6,016 bases of DNA from JAVBJN01 sp031546985 (GTDB lineage: Bacteria; Bacteroidota; Bacteroidia; Chitinophagales; Chitinophagaceae), in NCBI GenBank assembly GCA_031546985.1, contig JAVBJN010000001.1, positions 1 through 6,016 of the forward strand, read 5' to 3'. This document shows, piece after piece, positions 1 to 5,669 of the stretch. The position numbers and the translations under genes were made by a program. The notes beneath the pieces are model-generated. The model was not told the origin of the DNA and searched no databases. It saw only the letters and a list, made by a program, of their open reading frames with translations. The stretch's first letter is position 1. Each line of letters starts with the position of its first letter.

Positions 1-297
1 TGGATGACACAGGTGCATCATCACACTGTCATCCTGCCCGACTGCAAGGAGGAGCAGGATCTCCTCAGAGCAAGAAAGATCATAGCGTTGTTCAAAAGAA
101 TTTTCTAAAAGAGATCCTGTTTCCTGTTCGTGCCTCACAGGCGCAGGATGGATGACACAGGTGCATCATCACACTGTCATCCTGCCCGACTGCAAGGAGG
201 AGCAGGATCTCCTCAGAGCAAGAAAGATCATAGCGTTGTTCAAAAGAATTTTCTAAAAGAGATCCTGCTTCCTGTTCGTGCCCTCACAGGTGCAGGA
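1..297. repeat. Two tandem copies of a 148-149 bp palindromic intergenic repeat
   Basis: Unit 1 is 1-148 and unit 2 is 149-297. The first 119 bases are identical. The only differences I find are T120 versus C268, one inserted C near 281-283, and C142 versus T291. The start of a further unit (GGATGACAC) follows unit 2, and unit 1 begins at the window edge, so the array may continue upstream. There is no convincing reading frame in it. Near identity implies recent duplication or homogenisation. The fold (see the separate entry) recalls REP-like intergenic repeats of Bacteroidota genomes; that comparison is from memory and is inference. Confidence 0.9.
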
Positions 298-302
298 TGA
301 CA
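175..302. repeat. Long imperfect hairpin formed by one repeat unit
   Basis: The outer arms TGTCATCCTGC (175-185) and GCAGGATGACA (292-302) are a perfect 11-bp inverted repeat. Inside them AGCAGGATCTC (201-211) and GAGATCCTGCT (259-269) form a second perfect 11-bp inverted repeat around a 47-nt A/T-richer centre. In unit 1 the corresponding inner arm carries T instead of C at 120, which would still pair as G-U in RNA. A competing small stem, GGATGACA (150-157) with TGTCATCC (175-182), can form at the unit junction. Such a structure could be a cruciform, a stable RNA hairpin or a MITE-like element; the sequence alone does not decide. Confidence 0.75.
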
Positions 303-379
303 CCGACCCACCGAAAAATCAGACATCAGCCCTCTCTCCCTCCTCTTTTGTTAATATTTCTAAAAATTGAAAGAAGTAC

Positions 380-409
380 TTGACAGCAATCATTTATTCA
401 CTAACTTTG
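380..409 (+). promoter_or_regulatory. Bacteroidota-type promoter for the membrane protein/regulator pair
   Basis: A TTG at 380-382 is followed after 19 nt by TAACTTTG at 402-409. This matches the known Bacteroidota primary-sigma consensus, TTG or TTTG at -33 and TAnnTTTG at -7, with normal spacing. Transcription would start near 415-418, leaving a leader of only about ten nucleotides before the ATG at 428. The -7 box overlaps the left half of the palindrome at 404-420, so a protein bound there should affect RNA polymerase access. Confidence 0.65.
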
Positions 410-420
410 AATTACAAAGT
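404..420. promoter_or_regulatory. Putative operator, copy 1 (ACTTTGAAnTTCAAAGT palindrome)
   Basis: ACTTTGAATTACAAAGT is a 17-bp palindrome with one mismatched pair. It shares an extended block of 25 nt (404-428, two mismatches) with the site before creD at 1419-1443. The last base of that block is the A of the start codon of the membrane-protein gene. It is the probable binding site of the winged-helix regulator encoded 680 bases downstream; that assignment is inference from placement and repetition. Confidence 0.7.
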
Positions 421-427
421 GCTTTTA

Positions 428-1069
428 ATGAAGTCAGAACAAACCTCTACCGATACACTACAAGACTTACAAGCCATCCGCAGCATCATGGAAAACTCCG
501 CCCGGTTTATTTCCCTGAGTGGATTAAGTGGTGTATGGGCCGGACTCACCGCTCTTGCAGGCGCGGGTGTTGCGTACACACAAATCAGGTCTTACTACGG
601 CGATTACAACAACCGCGGACATTTTACCCAAGAAGCCTTTGATGCTTTGCAAGTAAACCTGGTGATCCTGGCTTTGGTGGTATTACTGATTGCACTGGCA
701 GGAGGCTATTTCTTTACCCTGAAAAAAGTAAAACAGCAAGGTGGCAAATTATGGAACATGGCAAGCCGCAAAATGCTCACCAATCTTATGCTGCCGTTGC
801 TTACCGGAGGTGTTTTCATAGCGGGTTTACTCTATCATCATATTGGATTTGCAGCAGCGCCGGCCTGCCTTGTATTTTATGGTCTTGCATTATTAAATGC
901 AAGTAAATATACCCTGCACGATATTCGCTACCTGGGTGTATTGGAAATTTCGCTTGGCCTTATCGCCCTTTTCTTTCCGGCATGGAGTTTATACTTTTGG
1001 GCCGCCGGTTTTGGCGTATTGCATATTGTATACGGCCTTATCATGTGGCGCAAGTACGACAGGAAATAA
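428..1069 (+). CDS. Six-helix integral membrane protein of unknown function
   Basis: This encodes 213 residues. About 28 hydrophilic residues at the N-terminus (with an LQAIRSIMENS segment) precede roughly six hydrophobic segments near residues 29-51, 76-98, 117-137, 139-157, 168-187 and 187-207, and the protein ends in a basic tail (WRKYDRK). No catalytic motif is visible. I believe it belongs to a conserved uncharacterised Bacteroidota family, from its RFISLSGLSGV segment, but cannot name a Pfam entry. The ATG at 428 is preferred over the in-frame TTG at 380, because that TTG falls in the promoter -33 box and the extra residues would be translated from operator DNA. It lies 34 nt upstream of the regulator gene and probably shares its transcript, so it could act as a membrane partner or signal sensor for that regulator; this role is a guess. 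Confidence 0.85.
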   Translation: MKSEQTSTDTLQDLQAIRSIMENSARFISLSGLSGVWAGLTALAGAGVAYTQIRSYYGDYNNRGHFTQEAFDALQVNLVILALVVLLIALAGGYFFTLKKVKQQGGKLWNMASRKMLTNLMLPLLTGGVFIAGLLYHHIGFAAAPACLVFYGLALLNASKYTLHDIRYLGVLEISLGLIALFFPAWSLYFWAAGFGVLHIVYGLIMWRKYDRK

Positions 1070-1103
1070 CCCATTGCAGACACCATAAAACAACAGCACA
1101 GGT

Positions 1104-1403
1104 TTGAAGAATCCGATAGATAAACTGAATAAAGTATTCGACAGTCGTATACGGCTGGGCATCATGAGTGCCCTGCTGGTAAATGATGAGGTAAATTTTA
1201 ACGACCTTAAAACCCTGCTGGACGTAACCGACGGCAACCTGGCATCGCATATGAAGACGCTCGAAGAATCAAAGTATATTAAAGTATACAAAGGTTTTAT
1301 TGGTCGTAAAACCAATACTACGTACAGCATTACCGGTGCCGGAGAAAAAGCGTTTAAAGAGCATTTGAACGCGCTCGAAAATATGATCAAAGGACTTCAA
1401 TAA
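1104..1403 (+). CDS. Small winged-helix DNA-binding transcriptional regulator
   Basis: This 99-residue protein is essentially a single winged-helix domain, of the type often labelled winged helix DNA-binding domain (HTH_34, MarR/ArsR-like). An N-terminal helix (VFDSRIRLGIMSALL, 11-25) precedes a helix-turn-helix near 31-56, with recognition helix DVTDGNLASHMKTLEES and a beta wing near 57-77 (KVYKGFIGRKTNTTYSIT). The last 20 residues (AFKEHLNALENMIKGL) are a probable dimerisation helix. There is no ligand or sensor domain and no Cys, so any signal must come by another route. The start must be TTG at 1104: an in-frame TAA lies at 1086-1088 and no ATG or GTG lies between. It is placed between the two copies of a palindromic element (404-428 and 1419-1443), so it probably regulates its own transcript and creD. 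Relatives of this regulator are, to my recollection, commonly found next to creD in Bacteroidota. Confidence 0.93.
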   Translation: MKNPIDKLNKVFDSRIRLGIMSALLVNDEVNFNDLKTLLDVTDGNLASHMKTLEESKYIKVYKGFIGRKTNTTYSITGAGEKAFKEHLNALENMIKGLQ

Positions 1404-1418
1404 TTTTTTTACCCATTC

Positions 1419-1443
1419 ACTTTGAATTTCAAAGTACTTTTAA
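1419..1443. promoter_or_regulatory. Putative operator, copy 2, in front of creD
   Basis: The core ACTTTGAATTTCAAAGT (1419-1435) is a perfect 17-bp palindrome around a central T. It is followed directly by ACTTTTAA, giving a third ACTTT half-site in head orientation and a nested palindrome AAAGTACTTT (1431-1440). The same block occurs at 404-428 with two mismatches. TCACTTTG (1417-1424) resembles the -7 box TAnnTTTG with one mismatch, but no clear -33 TTG is seen at the right distance, so the creD promoter is weak or needs activation. The site ends 12 nt before the creD ATG. Confidence 0.75.
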
Positions 1444-1455
1444 AACAAATCGAAC

Positions 1456-2799
1456 ATGGAAACGATCAACGACAACAACAAAGGATTTTTACAAAGCTTC
1501 TGGGACAAAAACCGCATTTGGTTTAAAGGCATGCTTACAGGATTTCTCATCCTCATTATGCTTATCCCCGCCGTATTTGTGGCCAACCTGGTATCTGAAA
1601 GGCAGGAGCGGCAGCAGGAAGCCATTCAGGAAGTAAGCAATAAATGGGCAAAAGGCCAAACCATTACCGGGCCTTTCCTGGTTGTTCCTTATACCCAGCT
1701 CAACGAAAAGAAAGAAGTATACCGCACCGATTTATACATACTGCCCGACCAGTTAAAGATTGATGGAAAAATTATGCCCGAAGCGCTCAACCGCAGTTTG
1801 TACCGCATTCTTCTGTACCGCTCCGATCTTAAACTAACGGGTACATTCAATTTTAACCACCCTAATCTTAAATCCATACCGCCCGAAAACATTATCTGGA
1901 AAGATGCCCGCTTATGCATTGGCGTACCCGATACGCGCGGGCTGGAAGAAGAAGTAAAACTCACCTGGAACGATACTTCCGGCGTGCTGGAAGCGGGCTT
2001 GCCGGATAATACCATTTCGCAAAGCGGCTTAAGTTCATCACTGCCCGCTACTTTTTCCAGTGCTGCGGAGAAAGCAGATTTCACTTTACACATGAAGTTA
2101 AAAGGTTCTGATCTGCTGTATTTTACCCCGGTAGGCAAGTCTACAGTGGTTAACCTTACATCGCCCTGGAAGAGCCCGGCATTTGATGGCAATTACCTGC
2201 CCGACAACCGCCAGGTAAACGACTCTGGCTTTACCGCCCAATGGAAAGTGCTGGAAGTAACACGCAATTATCCGCAATGCTGGTCTAACAGCAAATACGA
2301 AGTAGAAGCCTCTGCCTTTGGTGTAAAACTGGTGCAACCCACCGACAACTACGCCAAAACACAACGGTCTGTAAAATACGCGCTGCTGTTTATTTCACTT
2401 ACGTTTACCATTTTCTTCTTTCTCGAAATTGTACAGAAGAAACAAGTGCATCCATTGCAATACATATTGGTAGGCCTTGCGCTGATCATTTTTTACACCC
2501 TGCTCTTGTCTATTTCGGAGTATACAGGTTTTAATCCTGCTTACCTCATTGCTGCATCTGCAACCATTCTACTCATTACGCTGTATGTAGTAAGTGTATT
2601 TAAGAAAACATCTATCGCGCTTGGATTTGGGGCGGCACTTGCCGGATTGTATACTTACATTTTTGTACTCATACAGCTCGAAGATTACGCCTTGCTCTGT
2701 GGTAGTATTGGCCTGTTTGTAATGCTGGCCGTGCTCATGTATTACTCCCGTAAGATTGACTGGTACGGTAAAAATACCGATACAAAACATATTTCATGA
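1456..2799 (+). CDS. creD: CreD family inner-membrane (cell envelope integrity) protein
   Basis: At 447 residues it is close to the E. coli CreD length of about 450. An N-terminal membrane helix (about 26-46) leads into the family hallmark around 45-80 (LVSERQERQQEAIQEVSNKW, then GPFLVVPY). A large, presumably periplasmic domain of about 260 residues follows, and then five membrane helices near 307-324, 335-353, 363-381, 386-405 and 409-428. The last part carries the conserved HPLQYILVGLALIIFYTLLL, SEYTGF, QLEDYALL and a terminal DWY. In E. coli creD is induced by CreBC, and its overproduction confers colicin E2 tolerance; CreD also influences beta-lactam responses and envelope integrity in other Proteobacteria. 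Its biochemical role is unknown. Here no creB or creC is in view; a palindromic operator lies just upstream. It overlaps the next gene by 4 bp (ATGA), implying translational coupling. Confidence 0.96.
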   Translation: METINDNNKGFLQSFWDKNRIWFKGMLTGFLILIMLIPAVFVANLVSERQERQQEAIQEVSNKWAKGQTITGPFLVVPYTQLNEKKEVYRTDLYILPDQLKIDGKIMPEALNRSLYRILLYRSDLKLTGTFNFNHPNLKSIPPENIIWKDARLCIGVPDTRGLEEEVKLTWNDTSGVLEAGLPDNTISQSGLSSSLPATFSSAAEKADFTLHMKLKGSDLLYFTPVGKSTVVNLTSPWKSPAFDGNYLPDNRQVNDSGFTAQWKVLEVTRNYPQCWSNSKYEVEASAFGVKLVQPTDNYAKTQRSVKYALLFISLTFTIFFFLEIVQKKQVHPLQYILVGLALIIFYTLLLSISEYTGFNPAYLIAASATILLITLYVVSVFKKTSIALGFGAALAGLYTYIFVLIQLEDYALLCGSIGLFVMLAVLMYYSRKIDWYGKNTDTKHIS

Positions 2800-3152
2800 A
2801 AATGATAAAACCCTTAACAGACAGAGGTCGCAGCTTCATTCCGGCATGGAATGGGTTGCGCCTGCTGGCTACCACAGAAGCCAATTTTTGCGCGCACCTG
2901 GTGGCTGTACTTTTTGTAATTGTAGCTGGTTCATTTGCAGATCTTACTATTCAAAAATGGATCATTCTCATTGCTTGTATGGCCGCAGTTTTGATTGCAG
3001 AAGCATTGAATACCGCGATTGAAAAAATATGTGATCTAGTGCAACCGGAGTATCATCCAATGGTAAAACAGATTAAAGACATCAGTGCTGCCGCCGTACT
3101 TATCGCCGCATTGGCCAGTGCAATAACCGGCGTGATGGTCTTTCTTTTTTAA
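2796..3152 (+). CDS. dgkA: Diacylglycerol/undecaprenol kinase family protein (DgkA type)
   Basis: This 118-residue protein is a small integral-membrane kinase with three helices (about 33-48, 53-70 and 97-117). The family signature is EALNTAIEKICD at 69-80, followed by HPMVKQIKD (87-95) and AAAVLIA. Residues E28, E69, N72, E76, D80, K94 and D95 sit at the same numbers as the active-site positions I recall for E. coli DgkA. The enzyme phosphorylates a membrane lipid with ATP: diacylglycerol in E. coli, or undecaprenol in many Gram-positive homologues, which recycles the carrier for peptidoglycan and surface polysaccharides. Which substrate applies here cannot be read from the sequence. Translation starts at the ATG overlapping the creD stop; a second ATG two codons on (2802) is possible. 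Co-transcription with creD points to an envelope role. Confidence 0.95.
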   Translation: MKMIKPLTDRGRSFIPAWNGLRLLATTEANFCAHLVAVLFVIVAGSFADLTIQKWIILIACMAAVLIAEALNTAIEKICDLVQPEYHPMVKQIKDISAAAVLIAALASAITGVMVFLF

Positions 3153-3162
3153 AACTAAAATT

Positions 3163-3801
3163 ATGTTGCGTAAACAACCTTTATTGCTTTTCCTGGTTTT
3201 TATACTGGTTATGATTGTATTGCGTATCTGGAAAAGCAACGACGTTACCATGGGCTTCCTGGTATGGAATATATTCCTCGCGGCTGTCCCTTATTGGTTT
3301 AGCCAGGCATTGCAGAAACAGAAAAGCAAACCAATGTACATGCAAACAGGCCTGTTCCTGGGTTGGTTACTGTTCTTTCCCAACAGCATGTACATCATTA
3401 CCGATCTCTTTCACCTGCATGAAAGGCCGCCTATACCCCTCTGGTTCGACCTGCTTATTTTACTCGGTGCAGCCATTACCGGGCTCATCCTCGGGTACCG
3501 TTCTTTGATGCAGGTTAAACAGTGGCTAGGCATTCATTTTTCTGCCAAAGCCATTCAGTTTATAGAACCGGTGCTGTTTTTACTTTGCGGATTTGGAATT
3601 TATGTAGGCCGTTACCTGCGCTGGAACAGCTGGGATGTGTTTACCAATCCTTTAGGCATAACGGGCAAAATGTATCACCTTGTAACTGATCCATTAGTGC
3701 ATCGCGAAGCCTGGTTCATCACCATTGGCTTCGGCATATTCCTGTACCTGCTGCACAGCATACTTAACAATTTCACCTCATCAACCTACCCGAAAAACTA
3801 G
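3163..3801 (+). CDS. DUF1361 family membrane protein
   Basis: This encodes 212 residues with about six hydrophobic segments (near 5-22, 29-47, 60-79, 93-112, 129-149 and 184-201). I recognise DUF1361 from WLLFFPNSMYIITDLFHL (68-85), the following P-x-W-F-D (92-96) and GIYVGRYLRWNSWDVF (145-160). The conserved polar residues N74, T80, D81, H84, D96, R150, R153, N155 and D158 lie at predicted helix ends and could form a membrane-embedded active or binding site. The function of the family is unknown. The ATG lies 10 nt after the dgkA stop behind an A-rich stretch, as expected for a Bacteroidota operon gene. Length agrees with the family as I know it. Confidence 0.92.
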   Translation: MLRKQPLLLFLVFILVMIVLRIWKSNDVTMGFLVWNIFLAAVPYWFSQALQKQKSKPMYMQTGLFLGWLLFFPNSMYIITDLFHLHERPPIPLWFDLLILLGAAITGLILGYRSLMQVKQWLGIHFSAKAIQFIEPVLFLLCGFGIYVGRYLRWNSWDVFTNPLGITGKMYHLVTDPLVHREAWFITIGFGIFLYLLHSILNNFTSSTYPKN

Positions 3802-3846
3802 GCCGTCCCTAACCATTTCAACCTTTTCAAATCTAACCATCAGCTC

Positions 3847-4929
3847 ATGCACATGATCTTTCTTTTTGCACTATTCGCTATTCTGCAACTCGTACTGCTC
3901 TACCATTTTCTAAGGCTGCTGGCTAAGAAAAGATCTGAAGATGAAGATACCACGCCGTTACTGGTTATCTCTTTTCTGCTCATGGTTATTGGGCCTTTTG
4001 CAGGTATTACAATGACGAATGGTACCGAAGGCGAACGCCCGTTTGACCACCATACGATTCTTACGCCCATCACATGGACAATTCTTATGAACCTTTTTTA
4101 CTGGACATCATTTATGGGTAAGAAATACCTGAGTCCCGTGCTGCTGGCTATTCTTCCGGTTGGCTTGCTGGCAAGTATAATTTATATGGTCGTCTTATCT
4201 ATTCACCTGGGGCCGTACCTGGCCGCTGGAGTATTTATACCTGTTCTTGGATTTCCGGCTGTTTGTCCGCCGCTTATTGCATGTTTGTTAATGAAGGAAC
4301 TGGCTCAGTTGTCTGCTTATATCCGTTATGATTATGAACTGGCCGAAAGCAATACGGCAATTCCTTTTTATAAACACCTGCTTTCTTTCTTCAGGCAATC
4401 GCTCTGGGCGCAATCGCCGGTTCTGCTGTTTGCAACCTTTCCATTGTTTCTGCTGGTACAAGGTGTATTGGTTTTGCTGGGACAGCCAGTGGATAGTTAC
4501 ATCCGCACATTTGCAGACGGTTGTGGTTTTACTTTTTCTGTATCGCAAAATTGCTATACCAATACCGGAGGGCATTACTTATGCTCCATTGCGGCCAACG
4601 GTGATCAAAAACTGGTAAAGCCGCTTCGCTATGGCTACAGAGCCGGTGGGTACATTACGGTAAACCGGCAATTGCTTATTGCCAACGCATTTGAGCAATA
4701 CCTCGAAATAAAAATACCCAGGCTTCACCGCATTATCCGCAATGGGTACGATGCATGTAATATTCCGGTAGATGAATGGTGCAGGAACAAATTGTTGGCC
4801 AATCTGATTTACCTATTGATGAAACCGCTGGAGCTTGGCTTTCTGGTTTGGTTGTATGTAATGGATAAGAGCCCCGAAAACCGTATTGCCAGACAGTATC
4901 TTCCTCCGCAAATGCTCCAAAAGCAGTAA
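3847..4929 (+). CDS. Polytopic membrane protein with Cys-containing soluble domain, DUF6688-like
   Basis: This encodes 360 residues. Six hydrophobic segments lie near 3-23, 38-56, 72-88, 95-117, 120-148 and 188-211. A soluble region of about 100 residues (212-315) follows, then a further hydrophobic segment (about 316-339) and a short tail. The soluble part holds C226, C236, C246, C304 and C312 with the ordered motifs GGHYLCSIAANG (241-252), KLVKPLRYG (255-263), VNRQLLIANAFE (272-283) and PRLHRIIRNGYD (291-302). These and the end motif PENRIARQYL (343-352) resemble, from memory, the uncharacterised DUF6688 family. No function is known to me; the five cysteines and H243 suggest metal binding or disulphide chemistry but this is inference. 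It lies 45 nt after the DUF1361 gene with no visible promoter between, so it is probably the last operon gene. A second ATG at 3853 is an alternative start. Confidence 0.88.
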   Translation: MHMIFLFALFAILQLVLLYHFLRLLAKKRSEDEDTTPLLVISFLLMVIGPFAGITMTNGTEGERPFDHHTILTPITWTILMNLFYWTSFMGKKYLSPVLLAILPVGLLASIIYMVVLSIHLGPYLAAGVFIPVLGFPAVCPPLIACLLMKELAQLSAYIRYDYELAESNTAIPFYKHLLSFFRQSLWAQSPVLLFATFPLFLLVQGVLVLLGQPVDSYIRTFADGCGFTFSVSQNCYTNTGGHYLCSIAANGDQKLVKPLRYGYRAGGYITVNRQLLIANAFEQYLEIKIPRLHRIIRNGYDACNIPVDEWCRNKLLANLIYLLMKPLELGFLVWLYVMDKSPENRIARQYLPPQMLQKQ

Positions 4930-4959
4930 ACCTCGTTGCTCGTTTTACTCGTTTTGTTT

Positions 4960-4995
4960 ATTCCGCCGGAACCGCTAGGTGAAGGCGGAATTTTT
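4960..4995 (+). terminator. Rho-independent terminator of the plus-strand cluster
   Basis: ATTCCGCC (4960-4967) pairs perfectly with GGCGGAAT (4984-4991). Inside the 16-nt loop, ACC (4971-4973) and GGT (4978-4980) can extend the structure around a GCTA tetraloop. A run of five T follows (4991-4995). It lies 30 nt after the stop codon of the last plus-strand gene and is correctly placed to end the operon transcript. Confidence 0.85.
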
Positions 4996-5000
4996 ATGCT

Positions 5001-5057
5001 AAATAAAAATGACAAAGGCACTTTGACGGTTCCAGTCCGCTCAGCGCCTTTGTCATT
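5001..5057 (-). terminator. Terminator of the DinB-like gene
   Basis: AATGACAAAGGC (5008-5019) and GCCTTTGTCATT (5046-5057) form a perfect 12-bp stem with a 26-nt loop. Read on the minus strand the stem is followed by TTTATTT (positions 5007-5001), a normal U-rich tail, and it begins 13 nt after the stop codon of the minus-strand gene. On the plus strand the tail (CCAGAAATATTTTT) is poorer, so it may also act as a weak backup terminator for the convergent operon. Confidence 0.78.
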
Positions 5058-5069
5058 CCAGAAATATTT

Positions 5070-5564
5070 TTAATCGTACCGCATAGCCGGGTAGTCCAAT
5101 AGTCTGCGCCACAATGCGAGCTGACCAATCATGCTGGCTTCGCGATAAATGGTAAAAGAGATCATTTCATACCAGGTCATTTTCATACCACCCATATCCA
5201 GCTCGCTATCGAGCCTGGCATCATCGAGTTTCGTCAAAGCTTCTCGGGCAAAGGGCGTGATTGTTTCCCAATCCTTCAGATATACGTCATTGGTAGGATA
5301 TTTTGCATCATCCTGGATGCCTTTGTTCATCCCAAACAAATCGGCACCTGTTTGTTTCAAATCGGGCCGGGTTTCGGATGCCATCAGAAAGCGCTGTGCG
5401 ACTAATGCTCCGGCGAGCCATGCCATATGATTGGCTTTTGTTCCTTTCCGGTCGTACATATCACTTTCTTTAATACCATCAACCGCCTTTGCTAAAAGTG
5501 CGGTTTGCAGATCAAACAAGGCCAATAAGCCTTCTGTTCTGGTGCTTGCTGTTTCGGTTTTCAT
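5070..5564 (-). CDS. DinB-like four-helix-bundle protein with degenerate metal site
   Basis: The 164-residue product fits the DinB/YfiT-like fold: LLALFDLQTALLAKAVDGI (helix 1, about 13-31), NHMAWLAGALVAQRF (45-59), a third helix near 98-114, and the family end TIYREASMIGQLALWRRLL (138-156) with DYPAMRYD to the C-terminus. Most members bind a divalent metal through three histidines and act as thiol-dependent transferases or hydrolases. Here H46 is kept, but the usual last-helix motif HEAYHIGQ reads REASMIGQ, so two ligands are R141 and M145. The fold is thus recognisable while classical metal binding is unlikely. Substrate is unknown. The ATG (CAT at 5562-5564) follows an A-rich leader with no clear Shine-Dalgarno sequence. 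It is convergent with the creD cluster and probably monocistronic. Confidence 0.88.
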   Translation of the reverse strand: MKTETASTRTEGLLALFDLQTALLAKAVDGIKESDMYDRKGTKANHMAWLAGALVAQRFLMASETRPDLKQTGADLFGMNKGIQDDAKYPTNDVYLKDWETITPFAREALTKLDDARLDSELDMGGMKMTWYEMISFTIYREASMIGQLALWRRLLDYPAMRYD

Positions 5565-5669
5565 TGTCTGTGTTTTTCAGGTTAACAAGTTAATATCCCT
5601 AAGAAGTAAAGCTAGGTCAATTCTTGTTCTCCTTTAATGGGCAATCCGGACAAATGAAAGGGGTAATTG

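Noticed and set aside
1..302. CRISPR array
   Set aside because: The repeated unit is about 148 bp, contiguous and without unique spacers, and no cas genes are present.
380..427. TTG-initiated 16-residue N-terminal extension of the first membrane protein
   Set aside because: The TTG coincides with the promoter -33 element and the extension would be read through the -7 box and the operator; the ATG at 428 fits better.
367..642. 91-residue reading frame overlapping the start of the first membrane protein in another frame
   Set aside because: It has a TTG start, no recognisable motif, and overlaps a gene with clear hydrophobic periodicity and operon context.
989..1390. 133-residue minus-strand frame opposite the regulator gene
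   Set aside because: It is antisense to a well-recognised winged-helix gene, has no motifs and no promoter or leader features.
1391..1412. Intrinsic terminator after the regulator gene
   Set aside because: There is a T-run at 1404-1410 but no stem precedes it, so read-through into creD remains possible.
1689..2192. 167-residue minus-strand frame inside creD
   Set aside because: It is the complement of conserved CreD coding sequence, with a composition typical of a shadow frame.
5020..5027. Further ACTTTG half-site as a third operator
   Set aside because: ACTTTGAC has no matching inverted half and lies in the loop of a terminator hairpin.
5149..5637. Plus-strand frames opposite the DinB-like gene
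   Set aside because: The Ser/Ala/Ile-rich products have no family features; the minus-strand frame carries the recognisable DinB fold motifs.
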